From: Apus apus
Taxonomy: Eukaryota > Chordata > Aves > Apodiformes > Apodidae
Assembly: GCF_020740795.1 (NCBI RefSeq)
Contig: NC_067282.1
Coordinates: forward strand, 126,785,132-126,849,131
Direction: 5' to 3'
DNA length: 64,000 nucleotides
The position numbers and the translations under genes were made by a program. Below are positions 11,401-22,400 of the stretch, piece by piece. The notes under the pieces were generated by a model. The model was not told where the DNA came from and ran no database searches. It was given only the letters and a program-made list of their open reading frames with translations. Positions within the stretch are counted from its first letter, which is position 1; every line of letters starts with the position of its first letter.

Positions 11401-14400
11401 GTCTTGGTAGACTAAAGAATATTGCTGTTCAGCTGCCTCCATTGCCTTTTTGTTTGTTTGTTTGTTTTGTTTTGTTAGTTTTGGGGTTGTTTGTTTTATT
11501 TTGCTTGTTCTTTCAGACCTGGCTAGTCCTCAGAAAGTGAAGGATTTCCTGGGAAGGATTCAGTTCCATCAAAATCTTGGCCATCATGAGAACCTGGTTG
11601 AACTGATTGGGTGCTGTGTAGACAAGCTTCCACTTTATATGATCATGGAAGATGTATCTCTTGGTGACCTGTTGACATTTCTGTGGACATGTCGGAAGGT
11701 GAATCAAAAGAAGTGATTATAAGTTCATAATTCATAGATTGTTCTTTTAATCTCTCCATGTATCCATCTATATAAATGTAAACTATTTCCGTCCCCCAAA
11801 GAATCACTGAATCACAGAATGGTAGGGGTTGGAAGGGACCTCTGGAGATCATCTGGTCCACCACTCCTGCTAGAGCATGGTCCTCTAGAGCAGAGTACAC
11901 AGGAACACATCCAGGCAGGTTGTGAATGTCTCCTTGGATGGAGATTCCACAACGCCCCTGGGCAACCTGTTCCAGTGCTCTGTTACCCTCAGAGTAAAGA
12001 AGTACTTTCTTAGATTTAGGTTAAACCTCCTGTGTACCTGTTTGTGACCATTGCCTCTTGTTCTGTCACTGGACACCACTGAGAAGAGTCTGACCCCATC
12101 CTCCTTACACTCACCCTCTCAATATTTATAAGCATTGATGAGATCCCCCCTTAGCATCATTTCTCTAAGTTGAACAGACCCAGCTCTCAGCCTTTCCTCA
12201 TATGGTAGATGCTCCAGTCCTTTAATTATCTTGGTGGCCCTGTGCTGGACTCTCTCCAGTAGTTCCTTGTCATTCTTGAACTGGGGAGCCCAGAACTGCA
12301 CACAGGTGAGGCCTCACCAGGGCAGAGTAGAGGGGGAGGATGACCTCCCTCGACCTGCTGGCCATATGCTTCCTAATGCACCCCAGGATGGCACTGGACC
12401 TCTTGGCTGTGAGGGCACATTGTTGGCTCATCATCAGCCAGTTGTCCACCATTACTCCCAGGTGATTTTCCCAAAGCTGCTTTCCAGCAGGCCAGCCCCT
12501 AACCTAATATTGGTGCATGGTTCTTCCCCAGGTGGAGTACTCTACACTTGCCCTTATTGAACTTCATTAGGTTTCTCCCCACACAACTCCCCAACCTGTC
12601 CAGGTCACTCAGGATGGCAACACAGTCTTCTGGCATGTCAGCCAATCCAGGTAGTTTTGTATCATCAGGGAACTTCCTAATGATACACTCTATCCTTTCA
12701 TCCAGGTAATTGCTGAACAGGACTGGACCCAGTACTGACCCCTGGGGTCACCACTAGTCACAGGCCTCCAGCTGGACTCAGCCCCACTGACCACAACTCT
12801 CTGGGCTTTGTCTTTCAGCCAGTTCCCAATCCATCTCACTACCCAATCCTCCAATCCACACTTCTAAAGTTTGGCTGTAAGGATGCCATGGGAGACAGTA
12901 TTTGAAAGCCCTCCTGAGGTCAAGGAAGGCCGCATCAACTGCCCTCCCCTTGTCTATCCATCTAGTTATACCATCATAAAAGCCTATCAGATTGTTCAAG
13001 CATGACTTCCCCTTGGAGAATCCATGCTGACTACTCCTGATAACTCTCCTCTCCTCAACATACTTGTATGGCACAAAATAAGCTGTTCCATCACCTTTCC
13101 AGGGATGGAGGTAAGGCTGACCAGCCTAAAGTTACCCAGGTCTTTCTTAATGCATTTTTTTGAAGATTGGGGTGACATTGGCTTTCCTCTAGTCCTCAGG
13201 CACCTCTCCTGTTCTCCAGGAATTTTCAAAGATGATGGAAAGCCATAGTTCTAAACAAGTCTAAACTGGAATGGAATCAGTGGATATCCTGATTGATATG
13301 ATAATAATTTGGAGAAGTTGATAGACTTTTGTAAATCAAAGTCCTGCTTTGCAGATTGTTGGAGTGAGAGTTGGTACAGCTACCTGAGCTTCCAAAAAGT
13401 TTTCAATAATGTCCCACTCCAAATGCTTTTAAGAAAACAGCAGTTATGACACCAGGGAGAATGTCATTGAATGATAACTAATTCATTAAAGGACAGGAAA
13501 CAGAGCATAAAAGTGAAAGGTTTAACTTGCACAGAGGGAGGTTCATGAAGTTCTGCTTGTATATATGCTAGGACCTGGTGCTGTTCATGGCGTATATGAC
13601 AGTGAGGTGATGAAGGTTGCCAATGAGACCAGCCAGTAAAGATAATGGTTGACCTTGAAGAATTGCAGAAGGATCTTCCAAGACTGAGAGACTGGCCAAT
13701 AAAAAGAACAGATGAAATCCAGCATAGTTAAAATGAAATTATGCACATGTAGAAAAGCAATCCTAGCTTCACATATGTAATGATGGCCTCGTATCTGCCC
13801 ATTGGTGATAAGGAGTAAAATCATAGGACCAACTGTATGAAAATATGCAGGAAATATGCAGGAATGACACGGGAAAACTATAGTGTATTTACCTTTTTCT
13901 GTTTTTCTCATATGGGTATCCAAGTAGGGTCACTGGTACAGGCAGAGTAGTAAAAGAGATGGACTGGTAGTCTCATATGAGATAACCATTCATATGTTAT
14001 AAATACGCTTTTCTACCATTCTGATTTATAATATACCTTTCTTTCATCTCTTTGTATTGTCATTCTTCACTGTCATTCTGCCCATTTCTGTCTAACCTAT
14101 TAATCTTTTCTTCACCCTTACATTTACACACTTGTCTCCAGTATACTTGTCTTACCCAGCACACTGCCCATCCGTCAATATTAACCATCTGTGTACCCTT
14201 ATATATATGACCAACTCTTAAATTAGCTGGGGGAGTATAAGATCATGATAGTTCTCATTTTATTAGATTGGAAGGAAACATTCCCCAATATTCTACAGCT
14301 ATGGTATTTGTTTGATCCATAGTCAGCTCTTTTCTCTCTAGGATGTAATGACAATGGATGGTATCCCCTATGACCTCACTGAGAGGCAGGTATATGAAGT

Positions 14401-16442
14401 TGGACAGCAGGTCGCAGCAGCTCTGGTAAGTATAGTCACATTCACTGCATTTTTTTCCTTCTTGCTTATTTGCGACACAAGTCTGCACGGTGACATGAGT
14501 CTTGGCTTAAGGACAGAGGATGTGCTTTGTTAAAACTGAGCCAAATATGCTTGCTTTATCTTGGTGAGCATCCACCTCTATTCCACAGAGTGGAAGACAG
14601 GCACAAACTAAGTGAAAATTTCTGTCAATTAAAATTCATTTTGAAATTATTATGGCTTCTTTCTTTGCCAACTTTCCAGGCTTTCCTTGAACAGAAGAAG
14701 TTGTTCCATGGTTACATTGCTGCCAGGAATGTCCTCCTTCATCACAACTTCACTGCTAAACTCTGTGGTTTGGGTCTGGCCTATGAAACTCACACATATG
14801 GTGCCAACTCAGTCACACAGATTGTTCCAGTCAAGTGGCAAGCACCAGAGCGGCTCCTGAAGAAGCCCCCCAGCATCAAGGCAGACATGTATGATTTAAT
14901 TTTTGCACTAGAAGTTCATCTGTCTGTCAGGCCTATCTCTTTCACTTCCTTATGTATCATTTTATGTCTTGAGGTTCACTGTAGGGCATATATTCTCAGC
15001 ATAATGCTCTGCTTTATAGCTCATTCCTTCTCCTTTCTGCAGGTCATGCCTTGTTGTTATAATGTATTTAAACTAACTAGCTAGAATGGAAACTTGACAT
15101 TGCTTTGTTTTCTTTTCTTGTAGATGGTCTTTTGGAATTCTACTGTATGAAATGATTACATTAGGTAAGAAGACTTAATGATAATAAAAAAAAAAAAGAA
15201 AGATATGTAATCTTGTAATTAACAAGACCCAAAATCTCAAATTTCAGAATGTAAAGTTGGACCATCTGAATAAGCATCCTCTTTTTTCTGACTTGCCGAG
15301 TCTTGACAATTCCTTTCAGACTTCCTGTCAGTGTGAATTGCAGTAGTAGAAAAAAGGATTTTGGTAGGGAAGGAATTATTATACAGAAGCTGCTATCTGC
15401 AACCATTATCTTACAGTTTTTATACTGTTATTCCTTTGGCTTCTCCAGGTGCTCCACCATATCCTGAGGTGCCACCGTCTGACATTTTATCATACCTGCA
15501 GAGACAGAACATTATGAAGCAGCCCTCAAGCTGCCAGCAAGCCATGTAAGCCACTTGTTTTATGAACAATTGAACTTGAGCTCTACAGAGCTAAATGTGA
15601 ATGAGACATACAAAACCAGCTCTTACAGTATATTTCCAAGCCTAGACTGTACAAAACAGAAACCTGTTAGCTGAGGAGACTTGTTCTCACGTCTGCCACA
15701 TCTCCTTACTGGATTCTGCTGCATGAAACCTTGATTGCCAAAACCTTTATTTCCTGGTTTTGAAAATTGCTTACATTTCTTTTTCCTTGTCTGCCCTTGC
15801 ATTTTGTTGCTCCACTGCTTCCCTGCAAGGTGCAGGACTATTCTGGAATAATCTTTCTCCTCTAAGTTACAGGATTCTCCCTGAAGTTAACAAAGCATCC
15901 ACAGGGAAGGTCTAACGCATTATATATCCTTTTGTGAAGCTATATTTTTTTTTAATATTTGGAGGCTTTTTCTTCCATAATGCTGTTTCAAAAGGAAATA
16001 CCAAACAATCTTTTTCCCTTGTTCTGTACTCCCAGTTGACATCCTGGCAAAAAATGGCATGCCTTTGTCCCCACACATTATCATGTGGTTGCAAATTTCA
16101 GAGGGCCATTGAAATAACTTTATGTGAAGCAGAAAGAGAGGTTTCTAGGCATTTTAAAGATGAGATGACCTGACTGTAGTAAAACTTTGTGTTGGTGTTT
16201 CTCATTCCCTGTGCTTTCTCACTTCTCCATCTTACAGGTATGGCATAATGAAATCCTGCTGGCAGTGGAATGCAACTAACCGGCCTTCTCCAGCAGATCT
16301 GATTCAGTGCCTAGAGAGAGCTATGAAGACTAGCAATGACCATGCAGTACTGCGGGTGCCTGAGCTAGTGGTGCCTGAACTCTATGCTGATGTTGCTGGT
16401 GTCAATGTGCACAGCCTAGTGATTGAATACACTATACTCTGA
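8454..16442 (+). CDS. STYK1: STYK1 (NOK), membrane tyrosine kinase-like protein, nine coding exons
   Basis: Single-pass membrane protein of the receptor tyrosine kinase-like class; mammalian STYK1 has been linked to growth signalling. Coding exons: 8454-8520, 9960-10103, 11040-11288, 11517-11698, 14342-14425, 14680-14888, 15124-15164, 15449-15545, 16238-16442. All junctions are GT-AG and in frame, giving 425 residues (human about 422). The start [15 protein letters not shown] matches the human RMLLEC motif. The membrane segment is residues 31-52 ([13 protein letters not shown]...). The kinase-like domain runs from about 115 to 395: loop [10 protein letters not shown] 125-134, the retained VAIK-type lysine K150 (VVLKAL), LYMIMEDV in the hinge area, HGYIAARN 252-259, CGLGLA 271-276 replacing DFG, APE 297-299, [11 protein letters not shown] 312-322. 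The HRD aspartate position is Tyr254, which argues for a pseudokinase. CR1 copies lie in introns 1 and 4. It converges on GABARAPL1. Identity is near certain; exact ends of non-coding exons are not. Confidence 0.95.
8744..9254 (+). mobile_element. CR1 LINE 3' fragment in STYK1 intron 1
   Basis: 5'-truncated CR1 copy in sense orientation to STYK1. It begins at AGGAGTCCAGTTCTGGGG and keeps the end of ORF2 and the 3' UTR (gagctcctggagagagtcca, gagacactggaacaggttg). It ends in ACCATTCTATGATTCTATTA at about 9254. The reading frame is broken. Confidence 0.9.
9790..9876 (+). mobile_element. CR1 LINE terminal scrap next to STYK1 coding exon 2
   Basis: Only the last 80 or so bases of a CR1 remain (gggagttggatctagatgat, then aaccattctatgattctatt). 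The element ends about 84 bases before the STYK1 acceptor at 9959, so it lies within the usual range of branch-point and pyrimidine-tract sequence. Confidence 0.8.
11443..11516 (+). repeat. T/G-rich simple repeat upstream of STYK1 coding exon 4
   Basis: A run of (TTTG)n and (TTTTG)n units leads directly into the acceptor TTCTTTCAG at 11508-11516. It probably serves as the extended pyrimidine-rich tract for the exon at 11517-11698. Confidence 0.6.
11801..13245 (-). mobile_element. CR1 LINE in STYK1 intron 4, antisense
   Basis: Reverse-oriented CR1 of about 1.4 kb. On the + strand it opens with the inverted terminus (AATCACTGAATCACAGAATG, ggttggaagggacc). Reading on the minus strand it holds, 5' to 3', the start of the RT domain ([47 protein letters not shown]) and then the connection to the 3' UTR. 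Frameshifts and stops break it, so it is inactive. With the sense CR1 at 8744-9254 it forms an inverted pair around coding exons 2-4. Confidence 0.9.
13340..13750 (+). mobile_element. Very old LINE (CR1-like) remnant
   Basis: Degraded sequence that still reads like a LINE RT region on the + strand: cttccaaaaagttttcaataatgtcccac resembles the conserved 'kAFDNVPH' block. Downstream phrases (aggacctggtgctgttcatg, then gccaatgagaccagcc) resemble the LGPVLFN and FADD neighbourhood. The match is weak and no frame survives. It abuts the younger antisense CR1. Confidence 0.4.
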
Positions 16443-16574
16443 AGGACCCTTTCACATGTTGGTAATGGGGTTTGTCCTTTCTCGACACTTTGTGTCTCTA
16501 GGACAACTCTCTGTGACACAACTCTACATGGGACTAGTCTACATGGGACAACTCTACGCAGGTCAACACAGCTC

Positions 16575-17413
16575 CTTTGATGTAGTTTCCTTTATCTCAT
16601 AATTACAGGCAAATGCTGCCAGTCCTCCCTTGGTGCACTGCAAGCTCTGCAAAGCCCTTGTGCATTGATGGGGCTGATCACCTGAGTGCCTGGCAGCAAG
16701 TGATCTCTTATGGGAGTTAGAGGGGGATGATCACCAGTGAACTCTTTTCTACCATGCCTGCAGTACACATCACCTTAGGAGTAGGAGGAGAAGGTGTGCG
16801 GGCAGGGGGTTACGCATCAGGGGAGGTGGAGGGGTGTGTGGGGGGGTTCCCCAGCAGGGGAGCAGCTGCAGGCTCAGCTCTGGGTCTGGGGGGGAAGCCA
16901 TCTGAGCTCTGCCTGGCAGGAGAGCCTGCTGGTTTGTTGGCCTCAGCTTGGTTTTTTTTCCTCGTATTTTTGGGGGGGGTTTGTTGTTTTTTCTAAATTG
17001 AGGGACTTCTGGGCATGGCATCCTACCACCCAGAATCCTCCTCAGCCCCTGGCAACCAGGAATGTCAGGAGCCCACAGTCCCCACTGCCATGGCTCTCCT
17101 TCCCTGTCTGCACAACGTGCACAGCAGAACCAGCAGTGGAGCAGCCCTAGGGGCTCAGCAGGGGCCGTGGAGCAGCTGCCTGCTCCATGGCTTCCCAAGA
17201 AAAAACTCTCCTGTAGTTCTCCCCACATGCCTTGTATCACGCTTGCGTGTTACCTGGCTGCACTTAAGCTGACCAAAATTTTAATTTTGTATGTCACATT
17301 TGATGTAGCTGCCTTTATCTCATTGTTATATTTAATGTTCTCTCCTAGAATTTAATTACCATTATTTTAATTATTGCACATTTGATGTAGTTGCCTTTAT
17401 CTCATAATTTAAG
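16575..17413 (+). repeat. Three dispersed copies of a short direct repeat
   Basis: The motif tttgatgtagttgcctttat followed by CTCATAATT occurs at about 16576-16604 and 17379-17409, with a variant (…agctgcctttatctcattgt) at about 17299-17327. The outer two are closest in their 3' flanks. They lie in the putative STYK1 3' UTR and bracket a GC-rich block. Confidence 0.7.
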
Positions 17414-17626
17414 TATTACTTTATTAATGAGTCACCAGAAATGGCTGTAAAGCAAGGTGGACACCTCTGATGGCTGAGCACAATGAAGGCATGTGATTAA
17501 TCGACTAGCACAAATTGAAGAAATACCACAAAGCAGATGAGCATATTTAAAAGACTGTGTCCAATTGCAGTGATACAAGCCCCATAGAATACTTGCATGT
17601 CATGTCTGACACCTATAAATTATTTT

Positions 17627-17632
17627 AATAAA
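17627..17632 (+). terminator. Candidate STYK1 poly(A) signal
   Basis: Canonical AATAAA in AT-rich sequence 1.18 kb beyond the STYK1 stop codon. The choice rests on position only; no transcript evidence is available. Confidence 0.45.
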
Positions 17633-17654
17633 ATATTTTCTGATGGTTTACTAT

Positions 17655-18020
17655 TGCATTTTTTTTACATTTCCAAATTTCACTGCCTATAGGTGAGCAG
17701 AAACAGGTCTAGGACAGTTCATCTGAGCACACTGGGTTGGCCACACCAAGTTGTCCTAGACCCTCTGCTGGTAACGTAGAGATGGCTGCAGAGAGCTGTC
17801 CCATTCTGACATTTCGCAGGCTCAGAATGAGGTGTTTATGTGGAGAGGGATCCCTTTGTTTTTCAAACATGTATATAAGATAACTATCTCCTCCATGCCA
17901 GAAACAAGCTGTTTTCACTATTATTATTAAATCAACCAGTTTATATAATTCTGCTAGTGGTAATTTGGGAGTGAAGTGAGCTTAGGAAGCCATAGAAAAT
18001 ATGAGAAACTTGAGTTAAAG
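17655..18020. other. Intergenic, nothing recognised
   Basis: Short AT-rich gap between the candidate STYK1 poly(A) site and the LTR block. No conserved coding signal or repeat family was recognised. Confidence 0.4.
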
Positions 18021-18024
18021 CACT

Positions 18025-19490
18025 GTATTTGGTTTGTGTGACAAGATTTGGTTAGCAGAGTGCTACAGGGGTGCAGGGGTGGCTTCTGTGAGATGATGCT
18101 AGAAGCTTCCCCTATGTCCAATAGAGCCAGTTTCAGCCAGTTCCGAAATGGACCTGTCACTGGCTAAAGCTGAGCCCATCAGCAACATTGGTAGTGCCTC
18201 TGTGACAGCATATTTAAGAAATGGTAAAAAATACTGTGCAACAGTAGCCAGAGAGAGAAGTGAGAATATGTGAGAGAAGCGGCCCTGCAGACAGCCAGGT
18301 CAGTGAAGAAGGAGGGGGAGGAGGTCGTCCACACCCATGAGCAGATTATTTCCCGTGGTGAGGCAGGCTGTCCTGCAGCCCATGGAGGTCCACAGTGGAG
18401 CAGATATCCACCTGCAGCCCATGGAGGTCCACAGTGGAGCAGATATCCACCTGCAGCCCATGGAGGACCCCATGCTAAACCAGGTGGATGCCAGGAGGTT
18501 GTGACCCCATGGGAAGCTCCACACCAGAGCAGGCTTCTAGCAGGACCAGTGAACCCACAGAGAAAAGAGCCCACACTGCAGCAGGTTTGCTGGCATGTGG
18601 TTTGGGCCCAACACAACAACAAAGAAACAGCCACATGGCCACTCATTCAACTCCCCATACACACATACACACTGTGGGATGGGGAGAACAAAGGCCACCT
18701 AGAAGTTCATGGGTCAAGACAAAGGACAAGAAGGGTTCTTCACTGACTAAGGACACAGGCAAAACAGACTCAACTTGGTGAAAAAAGAATTTAATTTCAC
18801 ACTAATCAAATGCACACAGGACACAGACAACACAAAGAACAGTGCTTACCTCCACCCCTCTCTTCTTCCTGGCCCAAATTACTTTGCTCCAAATTTCTTT
18901 CTCTCCTTCCCCTCAGTGGCACAGGGGGACAGGAGATGGGGTTTAGAGTCACTTCACAGGCTGGTGGTTCCTGCTGCTCCTTCCTCCTCAGGAAGAAGGA
19001 TTCCTTACAGTCCTGCCCTGCTTCCCCACGGGGTCCCTCCCATGACAGAGAGTCCTCCACCAGCCTCTCCTTCATGAGTCCTTCCCACGAGGTCCAGAGC
19101 TGCTCCAGCCTGGGCTTCCCACAGAGTCAGGGGCTGCTTCGGGAACAGCCACCTCCCCTGGCCCTGGGGTCTTCCACAGCTGCATAATCAGAGTCCACTG
19201 GCAGCAAATCCGAGTCCACTGGCCACAAAATCCAAGTCCAGTGGCCAAGTTAACCCCTCTTGGCGCCTTCAGGGAATGTTCCACCATGTTCCTCCATGAA
19301 TACAGGGGCACAGCTGCCATCTCGCCATGGCTTGCAGGGAAACTTCTGCTTGGGCACCTTCTTCCCCTTCATCATAAACCACCAGGATCTTCATCTCAGC
19401 ATTGCCTTTTTGTCTCTCCAGCTCAGGTCTTCTTTCTTTTCTACCTCTTTAGTGCTTCTCTGCTCAGGTCAGTTCTAGTCTGTTCTTGAA
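18025..19490 (-). mobile_element. Endogenous retrovirus LTR block, reverse orientation
   Basis: Two parts can be told apart. From about 18605 to 19470 the sequence is the reverse complement of the LTR at 41434-42437 (shared R/U5-like portion; the upstream U3-like portion is missing). From 18025 to about 18600 lies sequence typical of avian ERV/LTR repeats, including 39-base units around the phrase catggaggtccacagtggag. Open frames here on both strands are repeat shadows; no gag, pol or env domain is visible. The exact boundaries are uncertain. Confidence 0.7.
18372..18475. repeat. 39-bp minisatellite, about 2.7 copies
   Basis: Units starting CCTGCAGCCCATGGAGG begin at 18372, 18411 and 18450, so the period is exactly 39 bases. 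The first two units look identical. The third diverges after the shared start (ggaccccatgc in place of ggtccacagtg). It lies inside the LTR-like block. Confidence 0.9.
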
Positions 19491-19499
19491 GTCTTCTGC

Positions 19500-22400
19500 T
19501 GATCTGCTCTGGAAACTCACTTGTTGTTCTCCTTTCTCTATGGGATTATGCTGTGTTGGCAACAGATAAGAAGATCCCGATGGATCCTATGGAGCATTAA
19601 CCATTGAAATTGGGTTTGTACTGAGTCTGCTGGTTTTGTTGTCCTGCTGTCAGTATTGCTGGTGGTAGTGCTGGAGGTTCTAGACCAGAATGTTGTCATA
19701 TAATCTCCAAAGACAGAAATGAAAACAATACAAATCCTCATATACTCATTCCCTTGAGATCAGTGTTGTGCTTTATGCATTCGTCAGTGCTATACATGGT
19801 CTTATTTTTAAACTTGCTATCTCTGGCCCTTGAGGTTTTTCAGATACGGAAATCAGAGACGTAGATAGCATATATAGACCTATATATCCCATATGCCCAT
19901 TAGCAGTGGGAATTGTTGCTATGCAGCACCTCTGTGTTGCTTTGACCAGGTGTCCTCTGAAATGAGCTATCAGGAGACTTCAAGGATGTTATTTGAAGGA
20001 CAAAACTATTCTAGAAGGATTTAATTTGCCAAGACATGTTGTCTGTTGTTGAAGTTGGCTGAGGCTCCATAACCATAAGCTAATACTCACTGTCCCACGA
20101 AACAAGGTTTTGCCTAAATTGCAAGCTGGATGGTTTGAGATCAGGTGCCAAGGAGCAGCACAGGCCAGCTGTTCTGTAGTGAGTGGATGACTTGCTGGGA
20201 GCTGAGAGCAGTAACACGGCTGGCAGAGGCCACGGTCCATGTCCATGTCCCTGCCACCTCTCTTCTCTTGTGAGTTAAGTGTAGGGTAAGTTTCTGACTT
20301 ACTGGAGGCAAGCTGTTCTCTCTATAGAGGCTGAGGAACGAAAATCATGGATTTGGGTTACTTCTGCAGATTGTTTCAGTTGTGACTGTTCCATAACCAA
20401 CTATTAGATCCATAAACCATACTGACAGCACCAAGGAGGTGGGAAATTATTCAGGTTCTGGAATGCAAACCAGTGTTTACACTGTCTAGGAGAAAACATA
20501 AATATTTTAGCACAGTCTTCTCTTAAAGGCACTGTGCACTGCCGAGCTGCTGCACTGGTTGTCGGAGGGATGGGGACAGCATGGCTGCACTGGGGTTTCA
20601 GGGAGCACAGAAATCAAAACACATTGTAAGAAGGTAGTGGTGTAAAAAGATGGTGCTATATCGAGAAAAGAGTGCTCCTAACCATGGGGAAGGGGGGTGA
20701 CAAAAGAGGATTTGCACAAATTATTTCATGTTTTCTAAAGCAATTACATGGATGCTATTGTTACAAGAACTGTGCTACCACTGACATCTAGGACGCTGGA
20801 GATTCCTTTTTTTGGTGTAATTTTGCAAGACTGACATCTAAGCCCTGATATTTTTTTACAATACCTATTAAAGCATTATGCCATCTGATAATCTCTCCTA
20901 GTGACTGATTTTGTGGAAACCCTGTTAGCTCTCTGTTCTATGCTGCCTGCAGTGTGTTAAATGCTTAAAAAGAGCTGGATTTTATTTTATAGTATTTGAT
21001 ACAATTTGAAGCAGTCCTGTGTACATAGCGTCAGGGAAAAACCCCAAAAAACAACTGGAGACAAAAAAATCAAAAAAGAAAAAAGCTTGGACAATCCAAT
21101 TCTGTGTTAAGAACTTGTATACCTAGCCTGTTTTGTTTAATAATCACAAATAATCACAAATTATCGCAAAGGCAGAAGATAATTTTTCACTGTGATCTGA
21201 CTTTGGACCACCTGTGATAGTTAACGCTGTGGAGACAGGTTCACTGAAGGGGTAGTTGCTTGGAAAGGTAGGGGAGGATGCTCTCAAGGAGCTGTTAGCA
21301 GCCATTTGTTAATAATCTGATATATTTTTCAGTGGTTTTCAATGAACAAGGTTTTGAGGGCTGTGAACGCAGATTTTCTTCTTGGAAACAAAGCACTTTG
21401 GATATCAGATGGGCAAAATAACAGTTTACTACATTGCTCATGGTTCCGGTTTGCAGTGGAACTTTCAACTTTATTTTCAGCTGAGAACTTTTGAGAATAA
21501 ATGTTACTTTATACAGCTTTTTTGGAAAGAAGAAAATATTATCTGAGTAAAATAACCCTGGCTCATCAACTTCCTATAGCAGCAAATGTGAATGAGCACC
21601 ATTCTGTCAGATCCAGCAGTTCTTAGCACTTTGAACCTTTAAAATGTGCTTGGCAACAGTAATTAACTAACCAGCAATAAAACTAACTAATAATAAAACT
21701 AACAATTTGAAATAAATTCCAATTAAACATAATGTTTCTGCAAACTTGTATTTTGGTATTGTTCATTAATTTGTTTTTATTTTCTTCATCTGGTTCAGGA
21801 GAAGGCTAAAATAATTCCCTTTTAATCTCTTTTTATTACTCCCTGACTGGAGTCTTGTCTTTAAACAATGTATAAAGGTGAGTCAAAACTGTTAATTAAT
21901 TCTATTGTTCTCATTTTATTTGCTAATTATAATGAAATAAGGTAATTATGAAATCTATTCATATCTCCTTGTACAAAAGGTAAATTGAATAATATTTACT
22001 AATAAAGTACAGGTTTACAGAAAAGACTCCCAAATATTTTTATGCACATTTATTTGATTATGTTAAAAGTGTTACAGTCTCCAGGAAAAAACCAAACCAA
22101 ACCAAACCAAACCAAACCCCAAAAAATGAACCCCACAAACAAACCAACCAACCAACCAACAAACAAAATCTCCAAAAAACAACTAACCAAATAAGCCAAC
22201 CAAAACCAAACAGCTTTAACATAAAGAAAACCTAATTTATATCAAATCACTTATTCTCATGATGGAGAGAGAGGCTGAAAGAGAGAGACAGTGCTTCCAG
22301 ACAAGACGTTACTGTCAGTTGCCTCTGTGCATCTCTACCAGTTTCAGTGTCATGAATGTAGCCTAGAGGGGAATCTTGTCTCTGCTTTTGGATGCAGAGT

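Larger units (their letters stand above)
16443..17650 (+). other. STYK1: Putative STYK1 3' UTR
   Basis: Sequence after the STYK1 stop. The first canonical AATAAA in a plausible position lies at 17627-17632 (tattttaataaaatattttc), giving a 3' UTR of about 1.2 kb if used. The stretch includes a GC-rich block (about 16730-17200) and three copies of a motif of roughly 30 bases. No protein is called: the overlapping open frames in the GC-rich block occur on both strands and look like shadows. Confidence 0.5.

Noticed and set aside
18270-19187. Frames of 125-158 codons on both strands near 18-19 kb
   Set aside because: They lie in the LTR block and its 39-base repeat, and the same frames recur in the LTR at 41.7-42.2 kb.
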